Positions 1-14,351 of a stretch of DNA of 64,000 nucleotides are shown piece by piece. The first letter of the stretch is position 1. Every line of letters starts with the position of its first letter. A model generated the notes under the pieces. The model was not told the origin of the DNA. It did no database searches and saw nothing but the letters and a program-made list of their open reading frames with translations. A program made the translations under genes and the position numbers. Origin of the DNA: Progne subis subis (lineage: Eukaryota; Chordata; Aves; Passeriformes; Hirundinidae); assembly GCA_022316685.1 (NCBI GenBank), contig JAKJHU010000005.1:11324707-11388706 (forward strand), in the 5' to 3' direction.

Positions 1-110
1 TGTTTGGGGGTTTTTTTTGGGTTTTTTTTGGGGTTTTTTTGGTTTTTTTGGTTTTTTGGTTTTTTGTTTTGTTTGGTTTTGTTTTTGTTTTTTTCCTTTT
101 TGCTTTTGCT
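1..110 (+). repeat. T-rich/G-run low-complexity tract
   Basis: Alternating T-runs and G-runs, GTTTTTTT-like and later GTTTTT/GTTTT units, occupy the left edge of the window and may continue beyond it. On the ARID1B strand this is an A-rich tract with C-runs. Confidence 0.85.
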
Positions 111-2275
111 TTGCTTTGCGTTGTCCCCCTCTTACTTCACTGTGCTAGGTAAGTTTGCCCTGTGGGCCCCCAGTACACATAGAACTATGTTACAGTTCTG
201 TACAAGGATTAAGGCACAGCATGTGAGGACTGCCTTTTCATTGAAACAAAACTGTGCCTACTATAACTTTTTTTGAGAGGTCAATAGAGAGGAAAAGGAT
301 TTTTACTAGCAATCTTGGCCTTTTCATCTTTCTATGTTCATACACAAGTTCAACAGCCAAATTATTTTAAACTGACAGTGGAAATACAGATCTTGCTTAC
401 AAATGTGTAAGCATTCCCCTTTCCTGTTGATCATAGGGGTGTGAAGTTTTGGGAGGAGTTTGCTTTTCCATTTAAACATGCTATCATCTAAACAGGTTTT
501 AAAAGAGGCAAGTATATGGTTTGACATTATTGACTCTTTTTCCTGGAACAGGAAGGTTCAAATCTTTTCTATACAGATATGCAACCCAATTTTGGAAAGA
601 TGTTCTTGAACCCTTTCTTGGTTTAGTTGATAGACACACTACTACCCCGCTGAGCAAGAAAGGATGTTCACACAATCCTTGTTTCAAGGTGAGGAAGATC
701 CTTTGAGCAGCACCAAGCTTGCAAATGTCAATGTAGAGGTTCCCAATACCCTTAAAGGACAAATCAGCTCGAACTGGCTCTTCATCTACCCAAACTGAAA
801 TCTGTGGTCAGATAAATATAAACTGTGTGCACCAGAAATATATCTTTCAAGGCATCAGTCGAAAGGCAAGAAGAGCATTTTGCATAAAAGCATATTCCTC
901 TCTCAAGAACTCTATCATGGCCATTGCAAAGTAGACAGTTATTCAAGTCAGTCAAATGCTCTTTTGCCTTCCTCCATGAAAACACTGAGACAAGGTACCA
1001 AGCCTTCACTGGAACCACCTGCTCAGAAAACTCACTGGAGAGAGCAGAAAAACATGTCTGTGTTTCAGCACACAGTCATAAGGCCCATCCAGAATGGATT
1101 TACTAACATGGGTGATAAGTGAGCTCTCTATAGACACTTGAGAACGCCCATGTGAAATCCCCCAGCAGGCCCAGGCAATCAGGCTCCTAATTCTCTTGAC
1201 CATCAAAGCAATCTGCCCAAGATCCGTCCTCTAGGTAACATGTACTAGGAATCATCTGATGGGGCTCTGAGAGCACAGCTGCCCAGCATTTAGTGAACAC
1301 CTTGAAGGTGAAAAGAACCACACAGCAGAACAGGGTAGAAATCAGGCAGACCCACCAACCATGCAGGATTGCAGAAGACAACCAGAAGCTTTTTCCAGGA
1401 TGGATCTTCCCTGAAAACACACCATAGTGTAGTTTTATGGCTTATGTAAGACACTTCAGGAATTAGCTTAGTAATTTCAAGCTTTCCTGGAAAACACTTG
1501 TTTTTCTGGATTTTTGAAACAATATTACCAGCCTTAGAAGATGTCAAAGTGATTAAGCATCTACAGCACAGAAGCACTAATGGCTTTCTTCCAGCTCCCA
1601 CTAGGAATGCATGAAAAGACATGAAGTAGAACTCAAAAGTCCAAACAGTCTCCAGCTCTTTCCAGAAAAAAAGGCAAAAGACTAATGGATTTTGTGCACT
1701 GCTAACTGTATGTAGACATTCAGAAATGTGGGAGTATGTAAATCAAGCACACACACAGAAAGTCTTTATTAGGTGTGTCCTCACAGGAAATAGGAACACA
1801 CAAATGAAAAGCTCTGACAATTACCAGCCTGCTCACAAGGTGAGGAAAAGGAAGGAGTTACGAGTCACCCAAGTGTTCATAATAACCAGTGCATACAAGC
1901 ATCAAGTACTCTATGAATACAAGAAAGCATCAGTACTATTAAGTAAGCTAATGAAACTTTCAAGTGCCTGGAAATTAAAACATAAAGGTTTTCAATGCAG
2001 ATATTAAATCAGAATGCACAAATTCCTCATCTCATTCTGCAATTCACTTGGAAAACCTTGCTCTTTTCCCTCCACCATCTGTGTAAAATTTAAATAAAAC
2101 ACTCAGTCTAGAGATGTTCTTAAGTTCCAATGAGGCAGATTTCAGCACATGATTAAATCAAATTAAGGGGGGAAAAAATATAAAAACTTAGTAATGTTTT
2201 TTAGTAATTTTTTGTTGTGCCTTTTATGGATTTCCATGGATTCGGTCAGTAATATCTTTGAATGGTTGCAAGTGC

Positions 2276-2309
2276 TTTTCAGGTTGCTTTTTTGAAAGCA
2301 ACCTGAAAA
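2276..2309. repeat. Perfect 15-bp hairpin with 4-nt loop
   Basis: Arms 2276-2290 (TTTTCAGGTTGCTTT) and 2295-2309 (AAAGCAACCTGAAAA) are exact reverse complements around TTTG. A separate 12-bp palindrome, TAGGTTAACCTA, follows directly at 2312-2323. The stem is too short for an ordinary miRNA precursor. The function, if any, is unknown. Confidence 0.7.
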
Positions 2310-5169
2310 ATTAGGTTAACCTAGAAAGTGAATTCCATCTGTCCTGGTTGTCATCAGTAAAAGATACCTATTCAGTTCCTTTCAAGCATATAATCTAGTA
2401 CTCAGTCTAAACCAGAACTTTAAAGACTTCTCTTATCAGCTTTTAGCTTTACTTCAGTAGGAAGAAAATACACAACTTCAAGCTGGTGCTTTACTGAAAT
2501 CAGAGAACTGACTCCTCCACCCCCTGCCCCCTAACAAAGAACAGGGAACAGATAACACAGGAGTTTGGTGCAACAAGAGATGTGGAAAGAACCCACGTAC
2601 TTTTCAGTCACAGTAATATTTACCACAAACACTTGAAAAGAACCACACTGTGCAATTTGGGGATGGGAAAAAAGTGTTGAATGATTATTGCAGCCTGGGT
2701 TTGATACTTCAGTGTATACAAGATTCTGCTTATTAAAATAAATAACATTTCTATGAAAAGATTTTTTTAAAAATCTATTTTGCATATGATAGTGTTACTT
2801 CAGAAATATGCTGATTTCATTGCAAACACAGTGTATGAAACTTGGGGAAAAAAGAAGACTGGTTCAAACCCACAATATTTTTTCAATTAGATGCATTTCT
2901 TCACAAAGTTATCAGGATGGTACAGTTATTTACTCAAGACTATGAGAATGACAATTGTTCCAGCTTGCACTGAAACAGGTGTTATTCCCTACAATACCTA
3001 CAAATTTTTTCATATGAATCTTTAGAAATGGAAGTATCTTCAAACTCAGTTAATTCCAAGATTTGACAAGTACCACACAAGAAGTGCATAAAACGGTTTT
3101 CTAGTTCAAAACCCAAGGCAATACAAATAGCATGCTACATTCTGCCCCTCAACAGGCAATGTAATTTCTTTAACATTTAAACACTACTACACAACATTGC
3201 TATAGATGCAGCTGAACCCAAAGGTTTCACTTGCCAGTAGTGCGTGGTTATAAAAATCAAGATTGAATGTCCTGGAAATTAAAACGTACACAAGCAAAAC
3301 AAAGCAGCATATCAATTCTTCAATAAACTGCTTCTCAAAGCAAAGATCATTTGAAAGACCTGGTCATACCTGTGACAGGAAGAAACATGTCACAGACTTA
3401 TCTCACAGCTTCATAAAGGTTTACTGCCAGGATCAGGCAGAGGTGCACCTCAGCAGGGGTGCTGGAGGGGCAGTGGCTCTCAGACCCCAGCCCACAGGAG
3501 GAGGCTTCCTCACTATGCAGAGCAGACAACCAGCCAGGAATAGAAAAGCCACTGAGATCAGCTGGTGGAGGACATATCGCAGTCCTGAACCTCTCAGACG
3601 AGCAGCCCACCTGGAAGAACTTCATCGCCTTCTTCACATGAAGTCTCAGCCCCAACTCCAACTGCAGTCCTTCAATGACTACACTGATTCTGCCACTCAC
3701 TGAAGCATAATTCTCTTTAGACAATGACCAGTAATCACCTTGCCAACTCACCCAAATTTACAGTACAGTAAGAAGGTAAAACAGAATAGCAGAAGTTATT
3801 TAAAAAAAAAATGCAAACCAAACATGTGGGATGAGTGACAGTGTTTGAGTTCTGCAAGGCTGCGGGACAGCTACCACTAATGCACTTCAGCCAATGAATT
3901 TTATCAAACAACCTGGCTGAGTTTACTCAAATTTCATGGTAATTACAGTATATGTTATAGACTTGTCAAATTAACAAAATGGCTGGGTTTGTCCCCAAAA
4001 TGTTTTCTCTGTTTTGTAACACATCATTTAGGGCTTGATACTTACTTCTTGTTTCTTTCAGAGCACAGAATGTCTAATTCACTTTCTGCTGTTCTACTCA
4101 TTTAATGTTGACTGAAACACAACTAGGATTCTTTACTGCTGTAGGTTCCCAAGAAAAGCTTCAGTATGAGAAAATTAGTCAAATTCCCAGCTATTATAAA
4201 CTGACTTTTACTCATGTGAACTAGGCAACTACTGACATATGAGTTAATATGAGCATACCAAACTTTATTTAGGGAGGAGAAATGGGCTATTATAATTGTA
4301 TTTGATTCCCATTCACTTACCAGATCCACTCTGGAAAATGAAATAAACCATGCCAAAAGACATTAATTCCCTGCAATGTATCAGAAGTACTTTACAGAAG
4401 CAGCGTAAAGAGAAATAGCTATTGTTCTTATTTTATTTCCAATCCCCTCATGCTCCTTACTGTTATGAGGATCAAATTCAAATACACCAAGCAGCTATTT
4501 TGAATGTTTGCAGCCCTAGTGAAACAGAATATGAGCACACTGCAGCTACATTCTAACTTGCCTGCCTGCCATCCACCCGTCATTTGGATGGGTAATTTCT
4601 CCCCTTGGGACCATATGCGGTGCTTAAAGCTGAGTCAGTTTGCCGTATGGCATTATTCTATAAAAGCGAGACGGCTTTGCTGGAATCTGACCTAGGAGGG
4701 TAAAGGCTTCTACATACTTGGCTCAGTAGTTGCTAGACATGTTAAAGAAACAAAAGGATTTCAAATGTTAGTGTAATCCACTTGCTTTACACGGCATTTT
4801 CCCTATCAACAAGTACAGGCTTTACACCATTATGAAGCAGAGTTGAGAACATTGCTCTTGTTATTACCTACATCAAATCACACACAAGAAATTAAAAAAT
4901 ACAGAATGCACAAAATAATTACATTGTGCTAAATTATTGATCTACAGACGAATTATATATCCACTGAATATTCTATCTACGGAATTATACAGATCTGGTT
5001 TATACTTTTGTTTCATTATTTGTATTTTCCATCTCTGTTCTACTGCATTTCTTTCCTTTTCAAATATTTTACATTAGTAATTTGGAGAATACTGGACATC
5101 AAAGGCTTCTAATAAATGGCTAGCGAATGCAGGACTGGCATATTAGAAATGTTTACTAATATTCTACAT

Positions 5170-5195
5170 ACACACACACACACACACACACACAC
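5170..5195 (+). repeat. (AC)n microsatellite
   Basis: Thirteen uninterrupted AC units, preceded by ACAT. Probably polymorphic. Confidence 0.95.
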
Positions 5196-7159
5196 TTTTA
5201 TTTTACTGCAGCTACCTATTCCAGCTTTCTTCTGACTAGTGGGAAACTAATTAGTTCAGAAGGCTGTAGACAGAATCACTCCTTCCTTAACTGTGTCTTT
5301 CTTGAGCATGATACAATAAAAGCAAGCCAAGAAAAAAGCCACCACATAAGCATGAGAGTTCTTTTTCATGTTTGCTCTTGATTTGTTTTCTGTTGCAAAT
5401 GATGCTAACACTGTTCAAGATCAACAGAAACAAAAAAATATTAGAAAAAAACCTTCTTTAGAGATGCTGGTAATTCTGCTGACATGCATTTTTCAATCTG
5501 CATAGAAAATACAGTATTAGCTTACAGTTACATCAGACATCACAGGCAACACTGGCTTGCTAAGATGATAATGATAAGAAGCCATGTATCATTTCCTAAT
5601 TCTTTCTAGTGACTTCTTGAATAAAAGTTTTACAATGTACCTGAGAAAAGGATGAGTGGAAGATTATAATGTATTTGTTGATGTAGACCTCTGCTATATT
5701 TCCACAGTCCAGACAAATGGTGCTCAGAAGGGGTCCAGCCAAAATTGAACATGTGCGTGTAGTACAACCCACTGGCCTTGACCATGGGTATTAAAATATT
5801 CATATCTCCTTTCAATGTCACTTGCATACAAACAGCTTTTCCTCCTCCTTTAAAACATTAACCTCTGCTCTCCCAGGTGATACCAACTGGTCACAGAATT
5901 AGCACTGCCCTTCCGTACGAAACCACCACCGACATAAGCAGGGAAGTGTCTGTCAGGCACCCGCTTCTGTCTCCTCTGAGCTCAGGTATCTATTAAATGC
6001 AGCCTACCCACTCCACCAATACACAGGTCAAAACAAGTAAGTGGGGGTGAAAGTGTAAAGATCTGCCCACAAACAAAAGGGGAGCAGCATTATCCCCTCA
6101 AACTTCATCCCTGGGTAGCTACTCCTTCTCCCCCTCTTCCTGCTGTCCTTCTGCTGTGGGATTCACTATCAAGGCATTTGCTAAAGAAGCTTCATCTTCT
6201 TCACAGAACCTTTTATTTTAAAATGCAAGGCTCCATAATTCCTCCTTTGTGGCACACAGAGTAATATGAATAATAAGCTGAGGATTCATATGGCTTTATT
6301 ATTACAGGGCATTATAAGATAAAACACCCAGAAGAGTCAAAATAAAACAAGAACCCTCCTACTGTAGTCAGTCTGAAGTGTTTTGATCAGGAAGTTATCC
6401 AGATTAGGTATTTATCTTTTTAACATGGAACAGACGGAAAGACGGAACCATATTCATACAGGAGTTTAAAGCCCAGAACAATGAACACGGATGCTCACTA
6501 CCTGGGTTCAGGGGTGGAGGGGACACTAAACCAAACCAACAAACAGCTCCACTGCAAACAACCAACAAATAACCAACCCATCCTAAAAACCCAGCCCCAC
6601 AAGACAGACACCATCAGCCCCTGAATGAACAGGAACATTTTGGCAGGTGGTTATCCACTGGGAAATCACATTTTCATAAGCCCAGAAAAATATGGCTGGA
6701 AAGTATTTACCAGGAATATTCTGTCCAAAAGCCAGCTGAAGCTCAACTTTGGAGTCTGGCTGCGACACAGCTACCCCATGGAGGCAGACAGTGGAAGGAA
6801 ATGGCCTCTTTAATGCTTTCACCACCACTACCCATGGAAAGAGATACAAGGAGCATCACTTCTGCATTTTGCTTTTTCTTAAGCATAATTGTCACAGTGA
6901 TGGATGCATCAGAAACATACATAAACCAATTTCAGCAATGCTCTCCCACAGCCATGCAGCAGGCCAGTTGCTATGCTGGAAGCAGCACTCAGGTTCATAG
7001 GACCATTAGACAGAGCTCTCTTACTATAAAAGCCTGCAAATAAATGTAGGCTAAAATAAACAGCAAGTCAGATGTTTTATCTGGGGATGTTACCTCATTA
7101 AAGGCTATATATGCCAACTCCAATTCAATTTGAAGTAACCTTACGAGGGAAGACATCTC

Positions 7160-7400
7160 CCCCCCCCAACTGGAATTAGATCCACTTGATCATTTTAATT
7201 ATACTGCATTGCTCTTTTCAAAAGAGTCCTGCGAGCCTTCATAGGCTGCTGTGCTCCCCTTTGAAATTAACAAATTAGGCTTGGTAATTAGAGAGTCAAA
7301 ATGGTGTGTTATATTGTTTGGGGTGACAAGGGATTTAAGAGTGTTTCATTTTAAGCCATTTTCAAGGTTTGAAGGTAAAATACTATCACTAATCATGTAT
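7160..7400. promoter_or_regulatory. Possible conserved non-coding block
   Basis: A non-repetitive stretch with TTTTAATTATA, AAATTAACAAATTAG and GGTAATTAGAG motifs and balanced composition, unlike the simple-sequence intron around it. It looks like a candidate enhancer, on style alone. Confidence 0.2.
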
Positions 7401-7548
7401 GTTCCCATTTTCCACCTACGCTGATTAATATCTACACAGTGCACTGAGATAAATTTCTTTGCATCTTAATTAAGAACATTTCAAGGCAGATTCCTCAAAG
7501 TTCTGCTCTTTTGAATGAAGCTGTAAATATCTTTTAAATGCTATTTAC

Positions 7549-7617
7549 CACCACCACCACTGCCAAAAAAAAAAAAAAAAAAAAGACCAAAAAGAAGAAG
7601 AAGAAGGAAAAAAACTA
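7549..7617 (+). repeat. (CCA)n, A20 and (GAA)n compound tract
   Basis: A short run of ACC units is followed by about twenty A residues (7565-7584) and then GAA units (7594-7607), ending in an A-rich stretch. Confidence 0.9.
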
Positions 7618-9831
7618 ACCCACAAAGAAAAAGCTTCCAGGGTATAATAGTACATGCTAATTTATTCCAGAAATTATAAATTACTATTTTGTTCTCCTTA
7701 ATGGACCTGTCATCAAATCTTAGGATGTCACAGAAGCCTGATACATCAAGGATACAGCTGAGTCACCCTTCCTTCTGAGAACAGGCCTGTGCACTTGCTC
7801 ATCGTCAAACAAAAGCTCTAATAATTTACGTCGTTGCTTAACATTATTCTTCAGGCTCTGAATTCATTATTCTTAACCTCACTGCCTCGGTAGAAGGTCA
7901 TCACTTCAGGGACTAATGTCCATCCAGATTCACTGGATAATGCCAACATCACATCTGAGCAAAGCATGCCAGAATTCGGGGAAGGTTGTCCTGAGAAGCC
8001 ATGAGAAGACATTTACGGCATCTCAGACTCTCAAGCCTCTTTACATGCAGACCAACCCATGGCTAGTTAATTACTTTCCTATAATATACAGGGATAAACA
8101 TTTGGCAGCCTTGGTCACTGATCAGGGCACAAAAAATCCCCAGAATTGAAGAAACCCTGATGCCTCCCCCACCACTGTTCTTCTGCAGCAAGTAATGTAC
8201 AGGTTATGTTTTGGTATTACAGAATTTTCAGTTGCATCAAATCTAGAGCTGATGTTTTATTCCCGTTTTCAATGTTTGTTTTTCAGCAAAGCTACTGACT
8301 TTCTGATAGTGCTCAGAATATATGCAATATAGCAAGATTTCTCACAAAATTTACAAAACCTGAAGCATAAGGTATTTTTATTCCATTCAGAGTTTTAAAG
8401 CACAGAGTATATAGACTTTCTTTCCCCAAAGTACTCTTCTAAGCTGGCATTGTATAACAGTAGGTGAAAAAGTCAGACAGAAGGAGGGAACTTTATTCCC
8501 ATATAGAGGATCAAAGAACATAAAACATAGGAGACAATGAAAAGAAAGCAAGCAAGAAAAAGGGGTATTAAAAGGGTATGATGAATGGCATATACATCCT
8601 TGTGATAATTCCTTTCCTGCTTTATTGCTTGGTAATGATCATACAATACTATACTTCATTGATCACTGCTTGAAATCTAAGCTTCATTTCCTTCACATAC
8701 GTTAAACACCTTTGACTTGAATTCACTTCATGTAACTTTTCAGTACTTTCTTTTTAGTGTAAAGAGAAACCGAATATAAATACTGAATGAAGGAAAAAAA
8801 AATCACTCTACATTATTGTTCTCTGTCATCTATAGAGCTAGGAGATGTCTTTGAGGTTCAAACGTGTCAGTGGCAAAGCAGGGCACCACATCAAGGCACT
8901 CTATATATTAAGTGTGTGCCTTGGGCTAGTGATTGAAAACCCACTTTGACCACGAGCTGCAAAGACTGAATGCAGATTTCCCTGCAGCCAAATCATTCAC
9001 AGTCTGGACAGGAAGGAGGGAAGCTTCCATACAGTCACCCCTACGAGCAGTCAGACCTCAGGGGCAGGCCAGTGCCTGGGCCGGTCCCAGCAGCTGCTCC
9101 ACATCCTCTTCTCTCACAGGGCTCACCACCAGATGAAGCCCCCCACAAGCAGTCCATGTACCTGTAGGATGTACAAGGCAAACTGTGTGCAGACACTTAT
9201 TATAGACCACTCCCTAATGCGTTTTGACTACACGTGCGTTTTCAGATGCCAAATGAACAAATAAGGATGCTGGCAGCTCCTTCTACACAGATAAACTCCA
9301 GCTGGAAAGACATAATTTATGAGCAGCTCCTCACTGCACACACTTCCCTTTTAATCAACCGCTAATGGTCACTGCGGTGCTCCCCTTGGACAGCCCCATC
9401 TCCAGCTCACTGTGGAGCACAATGGCTCCAAACATAGGAAGGCATATAATGAATCAACACACCACTAACAGCTAATATTCTTTTGGCAGTTTAATCCTTT
9501 ATTGTGATGAATTCTCTACCACAGAAACATAGGGGAGAAACTATATTAATTAAATAAAATAACGCAGTATATTTTGCTTGTGTTGCAATTTCAAGAGTCG
9601 GATTTACATGAACCTAAAAAGTGCAAGTATCTATAATCTTAGAATTAATATATATGTATATGAAAGAACAGATGGCACTTAAACCTGAAAGTCCCTAAAA
9701 ATCGTTTTCACTAAGTTTCTATTCAGGACAAAAGGGATATGGGATGAGGATTGACAAAATGCAAAATAAAGCTTTTAAGACACGGCATGAAGACCACCTA
9801 CTTAAGCAAACAAAATCCCAAATATTAAGGG

Positions 9832-10050
9832 GTTATGGTCCTTATGTGATTAGGGCATTTGACCATGAGGCAGAATATCTGGATACAATTCCACCTCTGC
9901 TTCTCACTTCCTCCATGACCTTGGGCAAATCAATTCATCTTTCTGTGCCATAGATACTCAGCAAGGATAGTAATAATACAACTTTCTACCTCCCAGGACT
10001 GTTGTGAGAAGAAATTTGCTGATGTTCGTGAGGTCAGCACACTCCCTCTT
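9832..10050 (+). repeat. MIR-like tRNA-derived CORE-SINE, old copy
   Basis: The layout follows amniote MIR elements. A tRNA-like head with GTGATTAGGGCATTTGACC leads to a degenerate B-box-like GGATACAATTCC at 9881-9892. The CORE sequence TGACCTTGGGCAAATCA begins at 9916, followed by TTCTGTGCC, an AATAATA stretch, and a tail block CCTCCCAGGACTGTTGTGAGAAGAAATT that corresponds to the family's '..TGTTGTGAGGATTAAAT..' segment. Divergence is high, consistent with an insertion predating modern birds. It is antisense to ARID1B. No target-site duplication is recognisable. Confidence 0.82.
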
Positions 10051-13000
10051 AGGTCATATAGATTGACTCTGTTTTGTTTGTATCATCAGAGTACTACAGC
10101 AGCAAGCCAACACCGTATAATTCCAAACAGCAAAGCAACTATGTCTGAGATTGTTTTATGCACTAAAAAACATGAAATTCTTAAGATACTTGAATTCTCC
10201 ATGTGACAGTGTACACTAAGGGTGTACTATGGACTTTGCAGCTCATGACCACCAACCACCTAATAAGAGTTGAAAGAGTTAGGAAGTTCTAAGCCCTTAT
10301 CACATCTTTCTGTGTGAAAGATTCCAGTGTCCTTCAATTTTGAACATTACTGTCCAATACAGAGGTGTATATGGCTGGAAAATCCTGTAAAATACTCCTT
10401 CTAGGAAGAGCACGTATTGTGTGCAGCTTTTACATTCAAAGCACTGGTTCAATACGTATGGGTGCAGGCAAAATACACTGTACTGATCTCAATTCCAGAC
10501 TATCTTCTGCCTTATATATATGACTAAATGAGTTTTAGAGACTATTGTTTTGAAGAAAAAAAGGCAAATACTATATTCTGTGTAAAGTGTGAGAACAAAA
10601 TAGCTAGACAAGTAAAATAAGAAGTCTGTCTAGTCAAAAAAACACTTGATATTTTATGTCTTTTATTGCATACTTCAAAGAAAAAAAAAAAATTGAGCAG
10701 ACTGGACAGGTGAGTATTAATGGAATTCTTGAATAAAAGAACAGAAAAAAAAGTGATGAGGGTGCCTTAAGGTCAGCTTTGCACATCTCGTATTTTCAAG
10801 CCAGTTTGGCCGGTTAATATTACTCAAAATCTCCAAGTTTGTTTAATTTTCATCCACCTGCCAAAGTGCTCCAAGAGATCCAGAAAGCAGTCCTGAGCCA
10901 ACCTAGCATGCCCCCCTTGCTCAACACTTTCAGCAAAAAGAAGCTGTACTAAAGTGTAATCAACCACTTGAGCTTTTTTATGATAACTTTCCTCATTCAG
11001 TAACAAAAAGTAGTAAGAGAGCACTACAGCTGTGCTATATCACTAAACTGAGTTTCCTTGTAGTGGCAGAGGTCTGTAACAGTCGTGTTTTCATTTTAAA
11101 TTAAGTTTAAAATATTTTAAATCAGTCACAAAAGCTGCACTCAGCACGAAATAAATTAGAATGTTTTAAGAATTTGGGACCAATTTTAACACAACTTCTG
11201 GGTTCTTCCTAGCTCTCAGCCACAAGATTAGCGACTCATCAGGAAACATTTTCAAGTATTTTCTTGCCCTTCCATGGCTGAAAACAAGAATAGGAGATGA
11301 GGAGAAATAAAAGGAATTTAAAGCTGCTGAAAACTAATGTCTACCACATGAGGCACAAAATAAGCATGCCATTGTATATTTGATGAAAAAATAACTGTTA
11401 TGAAATATTCATTTGAAAAGTGATTAAGCTTTGCAATTGAAAAGCTAACCCTTCACAACACGAAATAATCATGCAGCTTGGGAATGAACACATCCTGTGT
11501 CCTCTGGTGCTCATTATAATATATGCAACATCTCTACCCCACCACTTCAGCTGCTTAGATTTTTTCTTTTCTTTAAATTTGAAATAGAAAGATCACATGC
11601 TTGTTTCTTACAAGCATGCTTCAAAACCAAGACCACCAGATTTGCCGTTCCCATACACTTCCAGGCAAGGAACAGTAGGTAACACTTTCTCTGAATTACC
11701 TGCGGGGGGGAAGAAGGAGGCTCTCCAGGCCTCAGCACAGGGGCCCCCAGGACCCAGTGCCGAATCCCATCTCCTGCTCTGCAGCAGGAAGAAGCTTCTT
11801 TCTTCAAAGCTATTAACAAATTTCCTCACCAGCACAACCTATGATGTCTCTCCTAAGGGTTAAAATGAACAACATTTCATACAGAATATGCAACCTATTC
11901 CCTAAACTATGAGGGATTAATCCACTGAGCAAAAGAAATGTTTTACAATCCCATTTATTTTAACTATATTTCTTCAGGGATATTTAACTTTACATATGAA
12001 AGCTATACTTTATACATGGTATACATGCAGGCGCATTATTTATTTACAAATCCCAGGCACAGAAATCATGAGTCCGAAATTTTCCTTACAATGAGTTTCA
12101 TAATTAGCCCTTCCTCAGTCAAGGCACACACAGAGATCAGGGATTATTCATTAGAGGAAGGAATTAGCAGGATTTTAGGCTTCAATGGCCTGTACAGACT
12201 ATTAGCTTGCATTTGGCTATTAGGCGGGTAAGCAGAGTGGTCTCTAAAGCGGCAGCAACAGATAACAATAAATTCTCAAATTGAGACTTAACACCTGCTT
12301 TCCTAATCTTGAAAGGAAGAGGGAAACAAGACAGTTGGGTGGTGACACAGCATCCCTCCAGCCGCACAGACTCCCAGTGTCAGGCTGGCAGCACCCTGAC
12401 AACTTCCAGCCACGGAAGCCAGAGGTCCCGGGATGAGTGAATAAGCCAGGCAGCTGAGACTATGGCAACACCAGGCCCCGGCATCAGAAAACACCCTCCA
12501 GATCTGCATGACAGCATGCAGGCTCCAACTGCTTCCCTCCGATAGAGGAGGTTTTGAAAATGAAACAAAAGGATGGTACACGGGGCTGGCTTATTTGAGG
12601 ACTATCAGCTGGTCTACTTCCATCCTTTCCAAGGTCAGGATCAGAGATGAGAGGAACACAGGGATTGTGAATGGCTGATGGATACATAAGCACACGTGTG
12701 TCCTGTCTATGCATTTTATTTATTCTGAATGCCACCAGCACCCTCCACATCCTGATAACACAAACTACCAGCCTGGTAACACCAACCTATCCTTTCCTTT
12801 TAACACACTAATCTATTGCTTCAAAGCAGATGGGAAAAATGAAAAGAGTCTAAAGATGTCCTCATTTTTTTCTTCTTTTATTAAAGCTGATGCCCTCAAA
12901 GATGAAGGACAGAATAATGCCTTCCCCAAAAATACAGTGCAAGACCCTCAGGACCACTTTGTTCAGCTACAGCTAGCAAGTAAATACTAGAAAACCAAGG

Positions 13001-14351
13001 GCTTTTGATTTAAATTTCTCTCCCTTATTCCTTTGCATTTCCAAGGCACACAGAAATAACTGCACTAAACAGAGCTCCTAGGAACGGAAATGCTGACAGA
13101 TAAGCAGCATGAACCCAATCAGTGGAACGTCTCACAGCTTAGTACAACATTTCATCCTCACCTGGATCAGTAGAGTATTTCAGCTGGAATAAAAAGCACC
13201 ATCAAGAGTGAGACTCTAATTCACCACTACTGCTATTTTCTATCAGGGTAAGATCAATGATTTCAAAGTAATTGCACAGATGTAAAACAAGGATAACTGT
13301 GATAAATCAGTCCCAGTGCAAATCCAGAGGAACTCTTCCATGCACATGTACAAATAAAAATATTAAGACAAACCATTACAGGAAGACACACGCAATTACA
13401 TATAATTATAAACGCACATTCTACTAGATCCTAGCATCCAATGATGAAATGGAGCTACATTTTGTTCCCAGATTGCTTAAACATCATTATTGCACCATAC
13501 ACCTGTTTTAGGAAGAAAAAAAAGTACAGATTTTTGCAATTTAACAAAGATGAAGAAGACTTAGTAATCAAAACAATACAGTAAATAAAGAAACAGAAGT
13601 TCAATAGATCCAACCTGTCCATGTTAATTTGTTAAAGCAGTAAGTTGATTTCCTGCCTCACAAGAAAGAATTCAGAGGAAGTAGGAAAATTAAAGCTTTT
13701 CTGAATACTGATCAAACAATACTTTACATGATTTAAAAAATGTAATTACATGCAAAGAAAAAATAGTTTGTGAAAATTCTGGATGAGAAAGAAAATTTCA
13801 AGGAAACATGTGAGATACAGGGAAATGTAAAGAACTGGTAGTTAATTCAGTTAGTAGGAGAGTGAAATGCCTTCCTTTCTGTCCTTGCTTTTAAAAACAA
13901 ACTTGAGATTTTTTCACCAGCATTGTTTTTAGACCTATGGCATCACTCAGAACACTATTAATACAAATGAACATTGAGTTTTTCCTTCCTCTCTTCTGAA
14001 TTTTTCCTTCAAAACTGTGAAGAAAGTGGCAGTTGGTAAGAACGAGAGCCTTACTGCACGATTTTGAGAGGAGCAGACATCTGCACTGTGCATATCTCTC
14101 CACTCCTTGTCAGTGCAGTTCAATCCATGACCCAAAACTTCCTCTGCTAATTTCAACCTTGGACCTTACTTGAGCAACAAGTAATAATTTTCTGATGGTT
14201 TTTCTGACAGGGACAAAAGGATTCCAGGAGATAGCAAGAAGCTCACTTCCACTTGAGAACTGATCAGACTATTTGAAGTCAGCTCTTTAAAAGGTAACAT
14301 TTTCTCATTATAGAAAAATCTCTGAATATCCCTTTTCAGATCACAACCAAA

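Noticed and set aside
1..110. T-run/G-run tract resembling a telomeric repeat
   Set aside because: Run lengths are irregular, there is no TTAGGG unit, and the pattern decays into T-rich simple sequence, so it is intronic low complexity.
3263..3751. 146-codon plus and 117-codon minus frames in a GC-richer patch
   Set aside because: Overlapping frames on both strands with no family resemblance suggest a composition effect. An unrecognised old pseudogene cannot be excluded.
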